From Pempheris klunzingeri (Eukaryota > Chordata > Actinopteri > Acropomatiformes > Pempheridae), in NCBI RefSeq assembly GCF_042242105.1, contig NC_092035.1:2558083-2622082 (forward strand): 64,000 nt of DNA, in the 5' to 3' direction. Below the pieces are notes generated by a model. That model had not been told where the DNA came from. It saw nothing but the letters and a program-made list of their open reading frames with translations, and did not search any database. The position numbers and the translations under genes were made by a program. Positions 11,229-26,200 of the stretch are shown piece after piece. The first letter of the stretch is position 1, and the number at the start of each line of letters is the position of its first letter.

Positions 11229-14200
11229 GTGGGTGTGGAGGGGGTTATGCATGGCTTCTTGTCAGCTGTGGAGAATTCAATGCACTGCTTATTGTTACCT
11301 CTGCAGAGTGCAAAGCATAGCTTGTTGTTATATGTGGAGAATGCAGTGCAATGCAATGCAATGCAACACTGTGGAAAGGAGGAGGGGGGGTCCCACTCTT
11401 CTACTCTGCCTCCCTATGTGTGCCCTTTCTTTGCATCCTCCATGTGTGGATGTGCATGATGCTCACTGCACATGTTGCTGTTGGGAGGAGTGAAGCCAAG
11501 ATGGGGCCCGGGGACCTCCAGGGTGGTGGGACACACCGGCACAGGGTTTGAAGCTTCATTTAATCTGGATAACACAGAGGATAGTATGAATAAATGTGAC
11601 TCTCTTCAACTTGCAGCATCAACTGTTATGTAATTACAAAAGTCAGATCTAACATTAGCTGAGGCTGATATGAATAAACAGGTTAAAGTCTAAAGCCCAT
11701 AAAATAAACAACCACCGTTGTATTTAGAAAACTAATAATCTGCCTTAAAATGCTTTTATCATACATCATGTAATCACAACTAAAAAAATGTTGCTCAGTG
11801 ATACAGGAGTAGAAACTGGCCTGAAAGGTGATGGAAAGTTTGGTTCAGATATAAGAAGGTGGGTAAACAAGTTGTAGGTTGGTTAAATGCTTGAGTCAGC
11901 GTTATAACATCGACATTTTCAGCCTCATGCTGGTGAACAAGCTGTAAGTGTGCTCATGCCCCTGGGGTGGATGTGTGATGAATGTCAGCGGGGTTGGTAA
12001 GGTGAAGGGTCAGCTGGGGAGATCTGCTGCTCATCACGCCAGCAGATATTTGAAGTTTTTGCTCGTATTTTTTAAGAAATGCTGTTAAATAGCATTGTGA
12101 TAAGAAGAGAAAGTTGGTTGGAAGCTAATCACTGTTTGTTTTCTGTGTAATTATACAAATTAGATGTTTTTTTCCAGCTCAGGGGCTGCAGGGAGCTTTT
12201 AGGTGACAAATGAACCTGTTCCATCTCCTCGAATGAGACGGTCCAGCCTCACATGACACCTAAATGGTTCTGGGTGGGTTTTTCTAATGGGTCTGAACAG
12301 ACAAGTATCATGACACATGACTTTGTTGTGATGTGTGATCACATAAGAGAAAGGTGACAAATGGTAAACTAGTGCTTTTAATTTCCTTTTTTGTTTTTTA
12401 ACAACATGTCCATTGTCTAACAAAGGTGGCCTCACTCTCAGCAGTGCTTTCACATGACGTTCTCTGTTGGTTTGATGAGAAAGTGATTGACAGGAGGCAG
12501 AGCCTCAGGTAACCACAGATTTTGTGCAGGTTGGAAGCTTCATTTGTAGAAGAAAACAAAAATCTGACCTGCAGGCAGGATTTCTCCTAAGCAGAAATTG
12601 GATTATGGGATAAGTGCATTAATATAAAGCCAGAGAATGGAGTTTCTTTCAAAATTGCCTATTGTTTGCATGCTTGTGCAACTTTACAAAACCGGTTTTC
12701 TCTGCTGTTTGGAGGCTAATGGCAGGGAATGACCTGGCTTATAAGATGTCCAGCGTACCTGTGAGAAAGGTGTCCCGATTCAGGTGTAAGACTTGGAAAA
12801 GGCGAAATAAAATCTCAAGTTGCAGCAGAATTGCCCTTTTTAGAGCGAGCCCAGGGGCGACTTGGAGCATTTGAGTAGAAATTAAAAGGCTTCTCAAATA
12901 CAGTAATAGTTGGGGTTGGTTAGAGTGCAAGCCAGGTGCTGTCTCTGTTGCACAGTGCAGCAGATGATTATTCCACTTGCTCATTACTGTCTGAAGTGGG
13001 GAAATGAATGGCTCCTACTGTAAGTAGAATAATAATCCTCTATGAAATCCAAGTTGAATTGGCACAGCACAAGACGACACCAAGAAACCTCTGATAAGGC
13101 CAGGGCACTTAGCCCAGAGTGGTTTTATTTGATGAGGCCTTTTGCAACATGCCAGAAAATCCAAGATAGCATTGGCGTTTTTTATTCAAAGACTGCAAAA
13201 CACACAGGACCCCATCTGTGTAAAGTTAAGTACCAAGTTAAGTAACGCTGTCTTTTTTTTTGTTTAAATTAAATTCTGCTGTCGCTTATGCACATCTAAC
13301 CAGACAGGAAGTGATGAAACGATAAAGCTCCTTAACAGCAATGACTTGGCGCTTTATCCAGCGACCAAATCCCATTCTCAGTATACAGTGATATGAAACT
13401 GAGCTGGTTTAAACAATTTATTCAGTGGACGCAAAATTAATAGGCTCATCTAATCGTTATTTCCTTTTAACAAGAAGGTTTCATTCTTAAATTCATCTTA
13501 TATGATAGCAAATGTGCCAAAACAAGCGCTGAGACAGTAACACGAAAGGCTTTGTTGTTATCTGACGTTTTATAGATTATCAGGCATTTCATTGATCATG
13601 TAGAGTTATTAGTGTTGTTAAGCATTAGCATGCTATATGCTGTTCATGTGATTCCCTTTACAGGATTTCAGAATACCAAAGAAAATTTCAAGTTGCCTAA
13701 GTAAGCCTCCAAACCAGACATAACATGCTTTTCTAATATTCCATTATTTTGAAAGAGAAGGCGCCTGTGTTCACTAAACAGGAGCAGAAATGTGAAATTT
13801 GACCTGGTTTAATGTTGCATTCAGCAGCGGCCCAGTGTGTCGATCCATGCTGGCATGTCTAAATGCTGCTGTAACACACGGTTGGGTCAAGGTCGTCTGC
13901 CAAAGTGTTGATGTGACAGGATAGTAAATGGGCTTCTTGTGTCAGTTTTGCCACTTTGGGTTCAGTTTGAAAACAAGCCTCTGCTGAAGTGGAAAGGGAC
14001 ATTTTCACTCTGAGGGAAATGATGAAGTGATACTGCAGCAGCCGGACGCCGACGTCAGGTTCGCTGTTTGAAAGCCGACCTTTGCCTTAGATCTCATGTG
14101 AGCTTGAACTGCAAATTGGTAAATATTTACTGTGTTGCCTCATAAGTTATGGCATGTGAGTTTGAGCTGAAGGCTGGGAGAAATGCAGCGCTGATTAAAA

Positions 14201-17200
14201 ATCATACATCTAGTGAAGATTAATTTTTAGCGCCGTTTCTCTTTCTTTTTTTTTTTTGACATGATGTGAATGCAACTCAAGTCATGTTTTGCTGGTAATT
14301 TGGGGAAAATGGCTATTTAGATTTCTACATGTGGACACTGAGGGATGGAGTCTCATGCTCTACCTTCACATTTGGCCTCCTTTTTTGTACACTGCAGCAG
14401 TTTCACACAGACATTGATCCTCTTGCACACCAGTGTGAGGTTACATCAATATGGCGAGGATGAAGCAGCTCTGGGTTTTTTAAATCCTCAGCAGCACAAC
14501 AGATCTGATGATTCAGTTTCAGCTCTGCTACACATCAAACTCGTCTAGAAATGGTATCTGAGCTCAGTCGATCGTAAGGCCAGGGTCTCGGTGTTCTGTC
14601 CCATTGAACCGAGGGAAACTAACGTTCACCAGCTGCATTAACAGGACGAATGTCAGGGTTGGCTCCTCTGCTGCCAGATTAAGCCTCTCTGTCACCAGGC
14701 GCTCCTAGCTCAGTGTTCTACACTCGACCCTGACCTCTGACCTCCTGGCAGCGGGCTGAAAGCGATACGGAGACCTTTCCCTCCAGGGAAAATAACCGTA
14801 TCAGATTATTTTCTTTTTATTGTTTACGCACGTGATATTAGAGCTCGGCTTTTCACCTCAAAGTGTTAAATATTTTGTAGATGCTGAAATATGAACAAGA
14901 TCTAAAAAATATTTGAACGTTTAGTGTTCTCACTACTGATGAATATGTGTTTGTGTTGTTTCTCTTAGTCGCTTAATCACTTGAGTACAATTCAGTACAA
15001 CTTCAGACAAGGTGAAACTGTTGCCTTATGCTTCACTTGGCAAATGACACCCCTTCCCAGACCAAGTTAATCATTAGAAGACATGAGGTGTTCTGTTTTT
15101 TTTTATTGTTAAACTAAAAGCCCAGGAACACTTTAAAAAGACCAGAAAAAATAGCCATCAGTTCAGTTATACAAAGCAGGATAAGCTGCTTTAATAGCTG
15201 ACTAAAACTAACTAGCTGAGTTGATTATTTACTTTGTTATTTTTTCACTTAAACAGCGGAAAGCGAGAAAATATCAATTTGTGAAACTTTTTTGCCAGCA
15301 ATACTGAGCATTTTAGAAATAGCTGTGGCTCAAAACGCTGACTTTGTCCTCTGCTGTTCAGTACAAGGCTCCTGAAACACATAAATACAAAGTAATTACT
15401 ATCAAAAGCGTAAAACCAGGAGCAAATGTGGCCTAAATTCAGTAAAAATAGGGTAATTTAATGCACACAGTGTTTGTTATTCATCACTATATTGAAACCA
15501 TTTTGACTGTGACTCAGCCACTCCTCCTAACCACCCTGTGCCCCTCTGCTGCAGTGTTTAGGGTGTTTCCTAGAGTGGTCAGAGGCCAGCCACCAGCTCT
15601 GTCCCATTTTCCCCCCTATCTATTTCTAATATGTTCTCTTGCATTATGCATTAGGTTCCAAAAGCACAGGTGTATTTGTTAAGGCCAGATGTAGCCTCGA
15701 TTTCCCATTGGGCCCAACTAGTCAGACTGCTTCCTTCCAGGGCCGTGTATCATTCTGTGCTTTAACATCATAAAAACAAGTACCTGTTCACAGCCATGGA
15801 GGCAAAATGGTTACCAAAAACAGCTTGTTGCCAGGTTCGGCTGGGGAAATTATGACCCTCCACCAGTCAGAGCTCTGGTTAAATTTAGATGGCCAGGTGT
15901 TTTGTGCTCTGTGCACACTGCAAGCAACATGGATCCTTTTTGTGTTCCTTGTTTTGGCTTTCTGGTTGCATTAATACAGAAGAAAACTTTGTTTGTATCT
16001 GTATTTGCAGTTTTGGTGTTTCCTATGAGGTAATTGCAGTTTTGATGCACAAAAGTAGTGTTTTTATGGTGTTAAACCCATAATAAGCTCCTAAAAAGGA
16101 CTTTGGAGCTTATCTTCGACCCCAACAGTTGGCCAGAGCTTTCTCTTTTTTCTTGCCAGCAGAGGTTGTGGTGAACACGTGAATTCTGATCAACTGCAGT
16201 AAACATAACTTTAATGAAACCAGAAGTGCAGATGACCGTTTGGGAAGTCACTATCACTAGTTTGCTGCTTGTTTACAAGTTTTTCCCGTCACTCAGCTAC
16301 ATTGACAAAAAAGTGGACTTCCAGTGATTGATTGTGATAATCATGTGTGAAATGTGTGTTGCGTAACCTTTTTAAAACCACACAATGGTGTTTTATCAGG
16401 TCTGGAAGGCCCAGGGCCCCCTGAAACACACTCGCCACATAAATGACTGTCTAAACTTTCACTACAATTAAGAATCATCAAAACACCATAATTACTATTT
16501 AGGGGATTTTCTCCAGCAGCAGCGATTTGTTTCAACCTGCTCCTGGTATCACTGGGCTGAGTATTGCCACACAGGACAATACTCGGAAAAAGCACCACAG
16601 AGGTTAAGCTAAGTAATTAGAGGAAATCATTTGAAAGCCAGTTTAGTGTACTTTTCTGAGGCTGACACCATCTGAGGCAGTAAATCTTGGATATTCCAAA
16701 CGGGTCAAAGCAAATGCAAAGGATTATTTGCAAATGCTGTAAGGCTCCGAGTCTTTTTATAACAGCCGCGTAGAGGCAGTGAAGGTACTAAAATAACATA
16801 CATATTTAATTCAGCTTTAACCTCCTTTGAGGAAGCAGAGGTGTAGGCTTGGAAGAAGACAGATGAAGACAGTTTTAAGCTGCACTGTCCCTGGATGGAG
16901 TAATGATCCTGATTATTATGCTGAATATTGTAATCATAGTTATTAATCACGTGATAATCAGACTCGTTCTCTTGACCTTTTCACATCCACGTTGTATTGT
17001 TTATGGTGGCTCCGGTTGGTGTGAGTTAAATTAAATGACACTTAGAAATTATGGCTGGTCATGTGCTTTAATGGAGCAAAGTATCCGGTTTCGGTGATCA
17101 GAAATTTTACTCTGTGACTGTACCTGATTAATTGTGCACTTGTGGGAAGCAGGTGGGTCAGCGGGGCCGCCGAGAGGCCACCGAGTCCGAGTTGTAACCC

Positions 17201-20200
17201 AAAGGTCAAATGTTTGACATCCGCTACAGGCATTCATCCTGTCGGCGTGTCCTTGAGTAGAACCCTACCTGCTCAGCTTATTGTAAGTCACGGCGGATAA
17301 GAGCATCAGCTAAAAGCCTAAAATGTAAATGCAGACCGAGCGCACCTCTGTAATGGGAAGTCGATGAATTGCCCCGGTAACCATTACTGACTCAAATTAA
17401 AACAAATGATGGGGAAGATGGTCAGTCCAGGGTTAGAAAGGCATCATCACCTGTAGTGTGGAGCATGTATTTTCTTGAGATATTTGGCAATTAACATAAT
17501 GAAAACGTGGATATACTAATATTTTGGATACATTATACATACATGCAAGATTATGTTATCTTCGTTTAGACCACTTTATGTGTCGGTACCCCAGAGAATG
17601 GTCCAGAATGGTCCTTTACTGTAATTAATGCATCCTGCAGATGTTGCTTTATGAGCTTGGGAGAGTTTCAGTCTAGACAGGCTGGCTGCTCAGACGGAGA
17701 GGCCCTGCTTTGATCCTTGATTAAAAACTGCGAGCTGTACATTCATCATGCTCTTGTTTCAGGCTCTCTCAAGGGTCCTCGCCTGCTTTACGATCCCTCC
17801 TTCCTCCTCCTCCTCCTCCTCCTCCTCCTCTTCGTCTTCGTCCATCTCTCGCCAAGATTCCTCGCTGTCATGAAGGTCGCTCTAACCTCTTATCACCGAA
17901 ACCACTAAAGGGTAACGGTGTCTCGGGCACTCGCAGGGCCCGGGTGAACACTGTTCGCTGGTGATATTTGGGGTTCATCATCCTGCCATTATTGTTGCTG
18001 TCACTTTCTGTTACTATCCAATAAACCTCAAATGTCATTTAGGATTCACTGAGCAGCAGCCATGTGAACTGCAAAGACACCAACAGGTCTTTGGTCCGAC
18101 TTTAACTGTCCTGCAATCAACACAAATAACACGTTTACGAAATGGAAATGGATATAAGCAAGTCAATGAGTGCAAAAAAACCCAACGGTGTGTATTGAGG
18201 ATTGGAAAAATAGAATTATTCGTCACTGCTCTTTTTGCCTTGAATACGAGGTCTTTTAGCTCTTGTAGCTGGCTTGTCTTTTTCTTTTTGATCCCTGTGG
18301 CTCACTTGTAGCTCAAACCACCATGTGAATTTCCAGTGAGGCGAAGAGGGGATTTGTTCGGTCTTGAAACTCTTAATGGTTGACAGCTCGTTCTCTCCAA
18401 GCAGTATTGACGGGAAGGAGAGTTTTGAAATCTCAGCAGCGCTCTGTAATCACTGAGTCATCATTGGTATTGATAAACAGAAGTATAAACCCTGCAGATA
18501 TATTGTGGTTATTCTCTGCATCAGGGGAGTTAAATTCTTAGCTGCACCTGTAATATAATCTCAATTAAAAATACACAAGTGTTGGTGTTTTATTTTGGCT
18601 GTGAGGGGCCTCGTGACTAGTATGTGTCATTAGTTGACACTAAATATAAAGACGAGCCAGGAGTCAGCGAGGTCGTCTGATGGCTGGATGGATGAAAGAG
18701 GGGGATTTATTGACTCCCAACGTTTATTGGTTTGTCTTGTACAAATGCGAACCTGGCGAGTGCAAACAGTGAACATAATTGAACGGCAGACAACATGTCT
18801 TAGACGGCCATGTGAGATGACTCAGAACGGGGCGGTCCATTAGCTGCACACATCGGCAGCAGCCTGTGATCTAGTGAAGGCTAACCTTGACCACAGTGTA
18901 TTTCCGTACACTCTTAGTTCTCCAAGACTTTCTCTCCTCTTCTGGTTTCCAGTGTAAGTAAAGTTGCAGACTGTTGAACACAATATCATATTTTCAGTCC
19001 ATGTACAGTAATGGCTATTGCAATATGAATTGTGATACTGTTCTTAAAGGTTTTATTGTAAGGCTGCAGTGCCGTGTGATGGGTGCTTGAGGCACATTCA
19101 ATAGCTTTACAGCAGTGGATTATGGGAAATCTCTCTCACTGAACTGGACTCAACTCACAAAGGACCAATCTCCTCATATATATATATTTATATATATATT
19201 GTAGTCGCCTCCTCCTGCCCTCCTTGAATTCTTCAGCCATTGATTGCTTGTTTTAAAAAAAAATGAATTGAAATGCCCATGCTGCAGGCTTTGTGATACT
19301 GCAATATCACTGCAAACTCAATACACGGTTCAGCTTTAAGCCCAAGTGGCACTTAACACACCCTTGAAATAAATCCAAACAATTGAAGCACAGAGGGGAC
19401 GGAGGGGAGCCGGGGGGATGCGGAGGGGGTTTTTCAGATCCTTCTACTGTGCCCCACGAGAGATAACGAGGAGTTTTAAATTGCTCGTCCTGTAAAGAAT
19501 GTACGGTATGCAGAGGCAGACTGCAGCCCAGTGCGCACGAAGGACACGGGCCCACGCTGGTATTTGCTCCTTGTGCAAATGCTACAGTCGGCAGTGATTC
19601 ACGCCGAGAAACCCAGGCGCTCTCCTGACCCGTCCGGCAACCGGCTCCATCAGCGCTAATTGAGGCGGAGACCAATGGGCGTTTGTCGTTCAGGCATACC
19701 AGCGGGGATTAAAGGGATTGGATTCAGTTGCTGAGTGCTGTGGTTTTTAATGCCCACCCCCCCCACCACCGCCGCCATGTCCCCTCCTCCTGCCCGTGGA
19801 AAGAGTGCAGTCTTTGTGACCAGCTCACCCGAGCCAACCCGACCACCCCTGCCATGTCACGACACCATCTGATTGAGCATTAACGTAGAGCTCAGCGAGA
19901 CCCAGGCTGCTCTGTAAAGTGACTGTCTACTGTAAATTACTGTCTGGCTGTGACTAGACTCTTACCTGTCTATTCATTCAGCCACAGCAGCACGATTACT
20001 ACTCCTCATGCAGAAAATTTGAAATTAATAGAATTACACAACTTTCCCACTAAAATACACAATTTCATGCAAATAGCAAGACTCGTCTGTCTCTGAATCC
20101 ATCTGCGCTCCTATCTTTCTCCTACATACCCTGTTTAATAATTGTTCAATATTTTTTATGATTATTACCTTCAGATACTTCGCACAACCAAAACACTGAT

Positions 20201-23200
20201 TAAGCACCAAGGCTCACTTCCTATTAAACTTTCAGCAGTGGGACTTGAGAATCTGCCGCGAGCACTAAAATAGTGTGCAGTATCCACTGGGGTGGTAATC
20301 TTGCTGTGGGCCAGTGGTCTCCCATGTTGGCCCCGTTGCCTGATGCCTGTGATAGTCAAATAGCTATAAATGGTGTAAAAAATCTTTATCTGAGCCGGCC
20401 AGGAGCTGCCCTAAAGGCAAGTGGTGGGATGCATTTCTAACCAGCAGTGCCCACGTTTTTGAGTCGGGGAGAAAGGATTGATGGCGGTGGTGCAAGAAGA
20501 GAGATGGGATGTGGAGAAGTATGCATGTGTTTTTTTTTTTTCTTTGTTTCCAACATAATCTCAGGATCAGGATTTTTGAACATGATTTCTTGTGTCCATT
20601 TATGTGCCTGAAGATGTGCATTTATTGTCTCCAACATGGTTATCTGTTGGCTCATCCTGCAGGGAAATTAGACAGACAGGTGTAGCTTTTATTTTTTAGC
20701 CTATAAACATGCTAGCAGCAATTTCTTATCTGTTTAAAAGCCACCTGTAGAGGAAGAGCACAGCATTGGCCTTAAATTTCAACCCGATCCAGATTTCTGT
20801 GATCCACGACTTATAGCTTACAAAATTTTACTGCCTGAACCCAACTTGACCCCAAAGCCATGTCAAATTTTTCAATTTCCCTCTCTCCATGTCTCTCTGA
20901 CACACACACACACACAGTCTGAATTCAACTGTTGCTCTTTTGCCTCTTCATCTATGGTTCTACTGCACAACACAAGAGAAGTAAAGCAGAATATTTCCAG
21001 GATGTATGGCAGACTTCTTTTGGACATTTCACTGCTTTGATTCAGTGGGTGCCGTCAGGTGTTCATTAGAAGTTTTCTACTTCATGTATGTGGCTATTCA
21101 AACACACAAAAGCTGTATTTAGTTGTGAGTAAGTTATGGCGGGGAGAGGTGTCAAATTGCATCAGCAGCAACAACAAGCATTGCTGGCAAGCCAAGAGGC
21201 CGCTCTTCAGACAGCATTTTGACCCATGGCCCCAGCCTAACTTCTTTATTCAACACTATTCAGAAATCATCGCTCACATTTGTTTTTAGCGCCAGTCGCA
21301 CATATTCCCACATAAAACCAGCGCCCCAAACAACCATACATCACCTCAAATCTATTTCATCTCTGCCCGGACGCAGATGATAAGTTGATCCTTAGAACAA
21401 ATTCCATCATAACGAACAATCCCTGCTCCTGGCAGGCACACAAAAAAAGCCTTGATGAATGAGTTGTTTACCTACTTCGGTGCATGCAGTGCCGAGTGCA
21501 GGCCTGGCCCGCCAAAATGCCACTTCATTATGAGGCTACAGAGCAGAGTGCAGCACAGCCTGCCCCTGTGACCAGCCACACAGAGGAAATTGGATATTAG
21601 TTCCTGTGTTCTTCAGCAGTTGTCAGGCAAAACATGCCTGATGGACAGTTCTTGCGTCTGAAATGTCACATTTTAATGCAGTTATTGATCGATGATGAAC
21701 TCACCTGTACTACTTTTCTGTCTTCATGTCACTTCATTAATTTTTTTTCTGCATCTCCTGAGCTAAGCACACATCGCCATTGTGTTAACACACTGCACGA
21801 CCCAGAGATCGCCTGTCAGTGAAACCAGAAACGTAAAGGCATTACTTCCTAAGAAAAAAAACTATCTGTGTGTTTGGAACAGCACATTGCGAAGCTTCAT
21901 AGGTTGAATCATTGTAGTGTTAATACAACTGGCAATGGAGACAAGCCAAGTATACATTTATTTATGCAAAGCTATGATTTGTGTTCAAAACTGTGAGGGT
22001 AAAATGTAGCCTCTTTGGCAGGTGTTGTTATTTCTCTCCTTACAGTTAGTGTTGCTGTTAAAACTCGGAGGAACAAAACTGTTTTTCCCTATCTGCCACA
22101 CAAGCTCAAGGATTCCTAAATTAATCAGGCACTTCATCTGTTTCACCAGCCAGGTTTAGTTTTGGAGTAGAGAGAACAAAACCCAGGGGTGTTGGTTGGA
22201 TACCTGCCAAAGTGGCTCAGTCGAAATTTCTCCAACATTTGGCAGGTAGTCTGTGGTCATTTCCCACCCAGCATGCACCTCGCTGGCCTGGCCTCAGATC
22301 AGACCAGAACTATCTCTGCTGTGTGGCTCTTACCTCGTAGCCCGCTCACTCTGCTAATAGAGAGACGTGCCAATTCACAGGATCTGGTGTAGCTCTCCCT
22401 TGTGATTTTTGTTTCTTCTTTGGAAGTCTGGCTTGTGTCTCAGATTGAAGTGGTGGCGGAGAGAGTGTCATTTGAGTAAGAAAGCGAACTTGTGCTATTA
22501 CTCAGCTCAGCTTACTTAAGAGTCTCATAATGGAATCGCTTAGAGGAGAAATTTCTTTTGGTCGTGTTTCACAATTGAAGAGAGAATTGCAGAGAAATAA
22601 TGGAAATAAGCAGTAATGCAGTGTTTCAGTGCAGCAGAACTTCCCAAAGAAGAAGAAGAAGAAGAAGAAGAAGAAGAAAGTTATCAGCTCTTTGGGGGAC
22701 ATAAGAGTTTAAAACTGCATATCAGGACTAAGACCATGTCCAGACCAACAAAAGCCCTAATGCAACAGTTTACTGTGTAATTATTGAGCTGGAGGATGAG
22801 ATGATTGTCTCAGAGTATCATAAACTGATGATAAAACTTAAACCAGGCTTGTATTTTATCCTCTCACTGCTGTGCATCCCCTCGTCATGTTCAGTCTGAA
22901 CACCTGTCAACGCTCCAGCAAGCTTTCCACTCACAATTTTTCAACACTCGTTAGCTGCTCCATTTTACACAAACAGAAAAGTATGAAAAAATAAATTGAG
23001 CGACTTCTTTAAGACGGCACATTCTGGTCATTTGAATGTAGCTTAAGAGCATCCTGTGTAGCTTGTTTCCTAACCATGTTTAGTTAAATAGTCTTTGCAT
23101 TGCATGGCTGAACGTTTAAGCTCTGAAAGCTTGAAGCGACGCTGCAGGTGAACTCAGGACCAGCTGCAGGTTGGCTGTTTGTCAGCCTTCAGTTCTATCA

Positions 23201-26200
23201 CAGTGCATCTCGCTATCAAAGAGGAAAGCATCACCCTCAGCGTCAGGGCCTCCACTGTAACTCTCAGAGTCACGTTCTCTGAATTGCCTCCACCTAACAC
23301 GACCTCTTGGCTGCCATACAAAAGATCGAATTTTCAGAGCCGGCTGCAGATAATCAGAACTTTCCTCCAGTTGCTGAATCTCTGCCAAGTCCACAATCTT
23401 TTTCATCTTTGTCATTATAGTATCTCTAGTGAATCACATCCCCTGTTTGCAGTCTAATTGTTCTTTAAAGAATCCCATCTAAGTGCTTTATCCGATCCCT
23501 CTGTAGTTGTAGATATATCTTGCACCCTTACAGTTTATTTCTTGTGAGTTTGGTGGGAAGTGGAAGCTCAATCACTGTGGAAAAAAGCATCAGCTAAATG
23601 CCCGAAATGTAAAATTTAAAATGTCAGAGTGAATTTTCAGAGCCACCAGGCAGCTAGCGAGGGGTGAGAAGCAGTTTTTCAAAAAGCCCCAGCGGATCGA
23701 GAAGTGGGTCGTGTGTTTAGACGTTTTGCAGGGGAGGCATTGCTGAAATGTCCGTAGCTAAAGTAGGTCACGGTTAACCTTGATAAATCTCTTGTATGAC
23801 TGGAAGAGAGAAAGGAGCCCCCATAAAATGCTTTGTGGACCTTTTCTTTTCACAAGAAGAAGGGAAACTGTGTTGGGGTGAAAACATGCATTCTGTGAGG
23901 TGATTCATTCAGCAAGACAGTGATTGGAAAGACTTGTCCCTTGGTTTGTCACTTGTGAGCGAATATTCACCTTGGTGAAGTAAAGGACAGACAAAGCTTT
24001 TATTTAGAAGCAGACGATCAATTAGATTCTAATCACTTAAACTCTTTGGTTTATTGTCGGAGTTTCTTACAGTGACACAGGTTTGTGTAGACTCCATATG
24101 AAGTTTTCTTAGCCCATTTACTCCCACATTAGCCGACCTTCCCGCACGGTGTCACAGTCAACCATTGTAATCAATTAACTAGACATGTTCATAAAGACTA
24201 AATAGCATACCACTGCTTTATTCTCCTTCCTCTCACTGCTTTGTTCCCCTCTTTTGTTTTTACTTGTTTTATTTTGACACTGTGACATTTTCCTTTTTAG
24301 AGTTTAATGAATGAAATATATGTTACCTGCTTCATTACTCAGAAAACGACCTTGCGCTAACAGGCGTTGCTATTGTCACCCAGCGCTGTATTTCTTTCTT
24401 GATCATTCTCTCCTACGAACCTTATTACGGCAAACAAAGTGAGCCTGTGCCACTCATGTTTGACATTTCCATGCGTGAAATATCTTTTGGAGACAAAGAG
24501 GCTTCTCTCTTTATTGCCTGGATGTGTGCCTGTGGGTGGAAGCCCTATTGTATGTCCTTGCACAATCACTCGTGTAGGCTCTGCACTCGGTGACATTATC
24601 CGCTTTAGTGAACTCTGAGCTGCAACTTAGTCAGAAGATTGATTTCTCTGCTTTATATCCTTCATATCCACCTTACTGCTGGGCAGCTCTTGCTCACCTT
24701 TGGCATACGGCGCTATAGGCAGCCGGCCTGTACTGTCACCTCATTTCAGAGAAGTGATTGATTTGAGCTCTTAACGGCTGTATTTACAACGGAGCTCTGT
24801 ATTTGCAGTTCACATGGCTTGCAGCTCTTTCGCACACAGTGTAATACCTGAATGAAGGCGTTATCAATAGAGCTGTTGAGGTGTTGCAGCTTGCCTTGGC
24901 TAAAGAACAGACGACAGGCTTTTTGTTTTGCTTTTTAAATTTGACCGCTGTCATACTTAGGAATACATCAGTTTCCTGTTAGTTTACATAAGGTTAAGTT
25001 TGTCTCACCGCGTATAACTTATATGTATGTACTCTAAGCCTTTCCCTTTGGGAGGAGCTCAGTTTGCAGAACTTACAGAACTTATACGGATATATTATGC
25101 AAGAAGGACCCTTGAATGTGCTTTCAACATAAATGTGTGTCCCTGGTGTCTAGAGAACCACAAACTACAAGAAAAGCATCCTGCCACTTTTTTACTCCAT
25201 CTTTCAGTAAAAATGCTCTGTTTAGATTTGGCCCCACTTGTGACATCACACACAGGGATCTGTTGATCATGTGACCTCCTGTAGCCCTCCAGCAGGCTGA
25301 CTGTCCACCTTGCTTTCAGCCATAGCTATGTGGCTAATGCTATAAGAAGCGTGCAAATTGCTCTGTTACTGACTGCAAAAACCCAGACGACAGCATTCAT
25401 GTCCTCCCACCATCTGTGGAAGTGAGGACCAGAGGAGGCACTATGTCGGAAAAACTTGTGAAATGTACTCCAAGTGACTGCAAAACACGACTGCCGTGTG
25501 TCTACCATTATTTTATTCCAGACTGCTTTCATAAGAAGGGCCGCTAACAGCAAAAGCTTCATGTCTGCTCTCTGTCCGGTGACTTCAGACTGGAAGTTTT
25601 TATGTTGTTTTGCTGTTCATTTAGCAGGTTAGTCTGTGGAACTTGGCGTCAGCATGTTGCACGGCTCCACACCAGCTGATAATAAAATGGAGCGTTCAGA
25701 AAGAGCCTGAAAAGAGCAGCATGCAGTATGAGGAGAAATAATGTGTTTTTTTTTTAACGTAACAGCATGCACACGTATTCTAGCAGGACCCCAAATACAA
25801 GCATGAACCTGAAAATGAGCAGAATGTCACTTTAATTCGTAGGGATCATAAATGTCACGGTAGAAATCAGCTCATCTCACAGCAAAACTGAGCACATGTC
25901 CGTAACTAAGCTGCAATGATTAGTCAACTAATTAATTAGTGGATTGACAGAAAAAATAATGAGTAACTATATTAATAATAAATGAATCATTTTGGTTATT
26001 TTTCAAGCAAAAATGTCTTTCTAGCTTCTTAAATTTGAAGATTTGATGCTTCTGTTTGTCTGATTTAATATCTGAGGGAAATCATACTGGACATTTTCAC
26101 TATATTCTGAAACGATTAATGGACTAATCCAGTAATCTGCACGTGAATCACTAACACTGTTAGTTGCAGCCCGACTTGAAACCATTTCTTGTATTATAAT

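Noticed and set aside
19000..19320. Possible diverged repeat around 'GTGATACTGTTCTTAAAGG'
   Set aside because: Suggestive of a common fish repeat, but no boundaries, terminal repeats or coding remnants could be defined.
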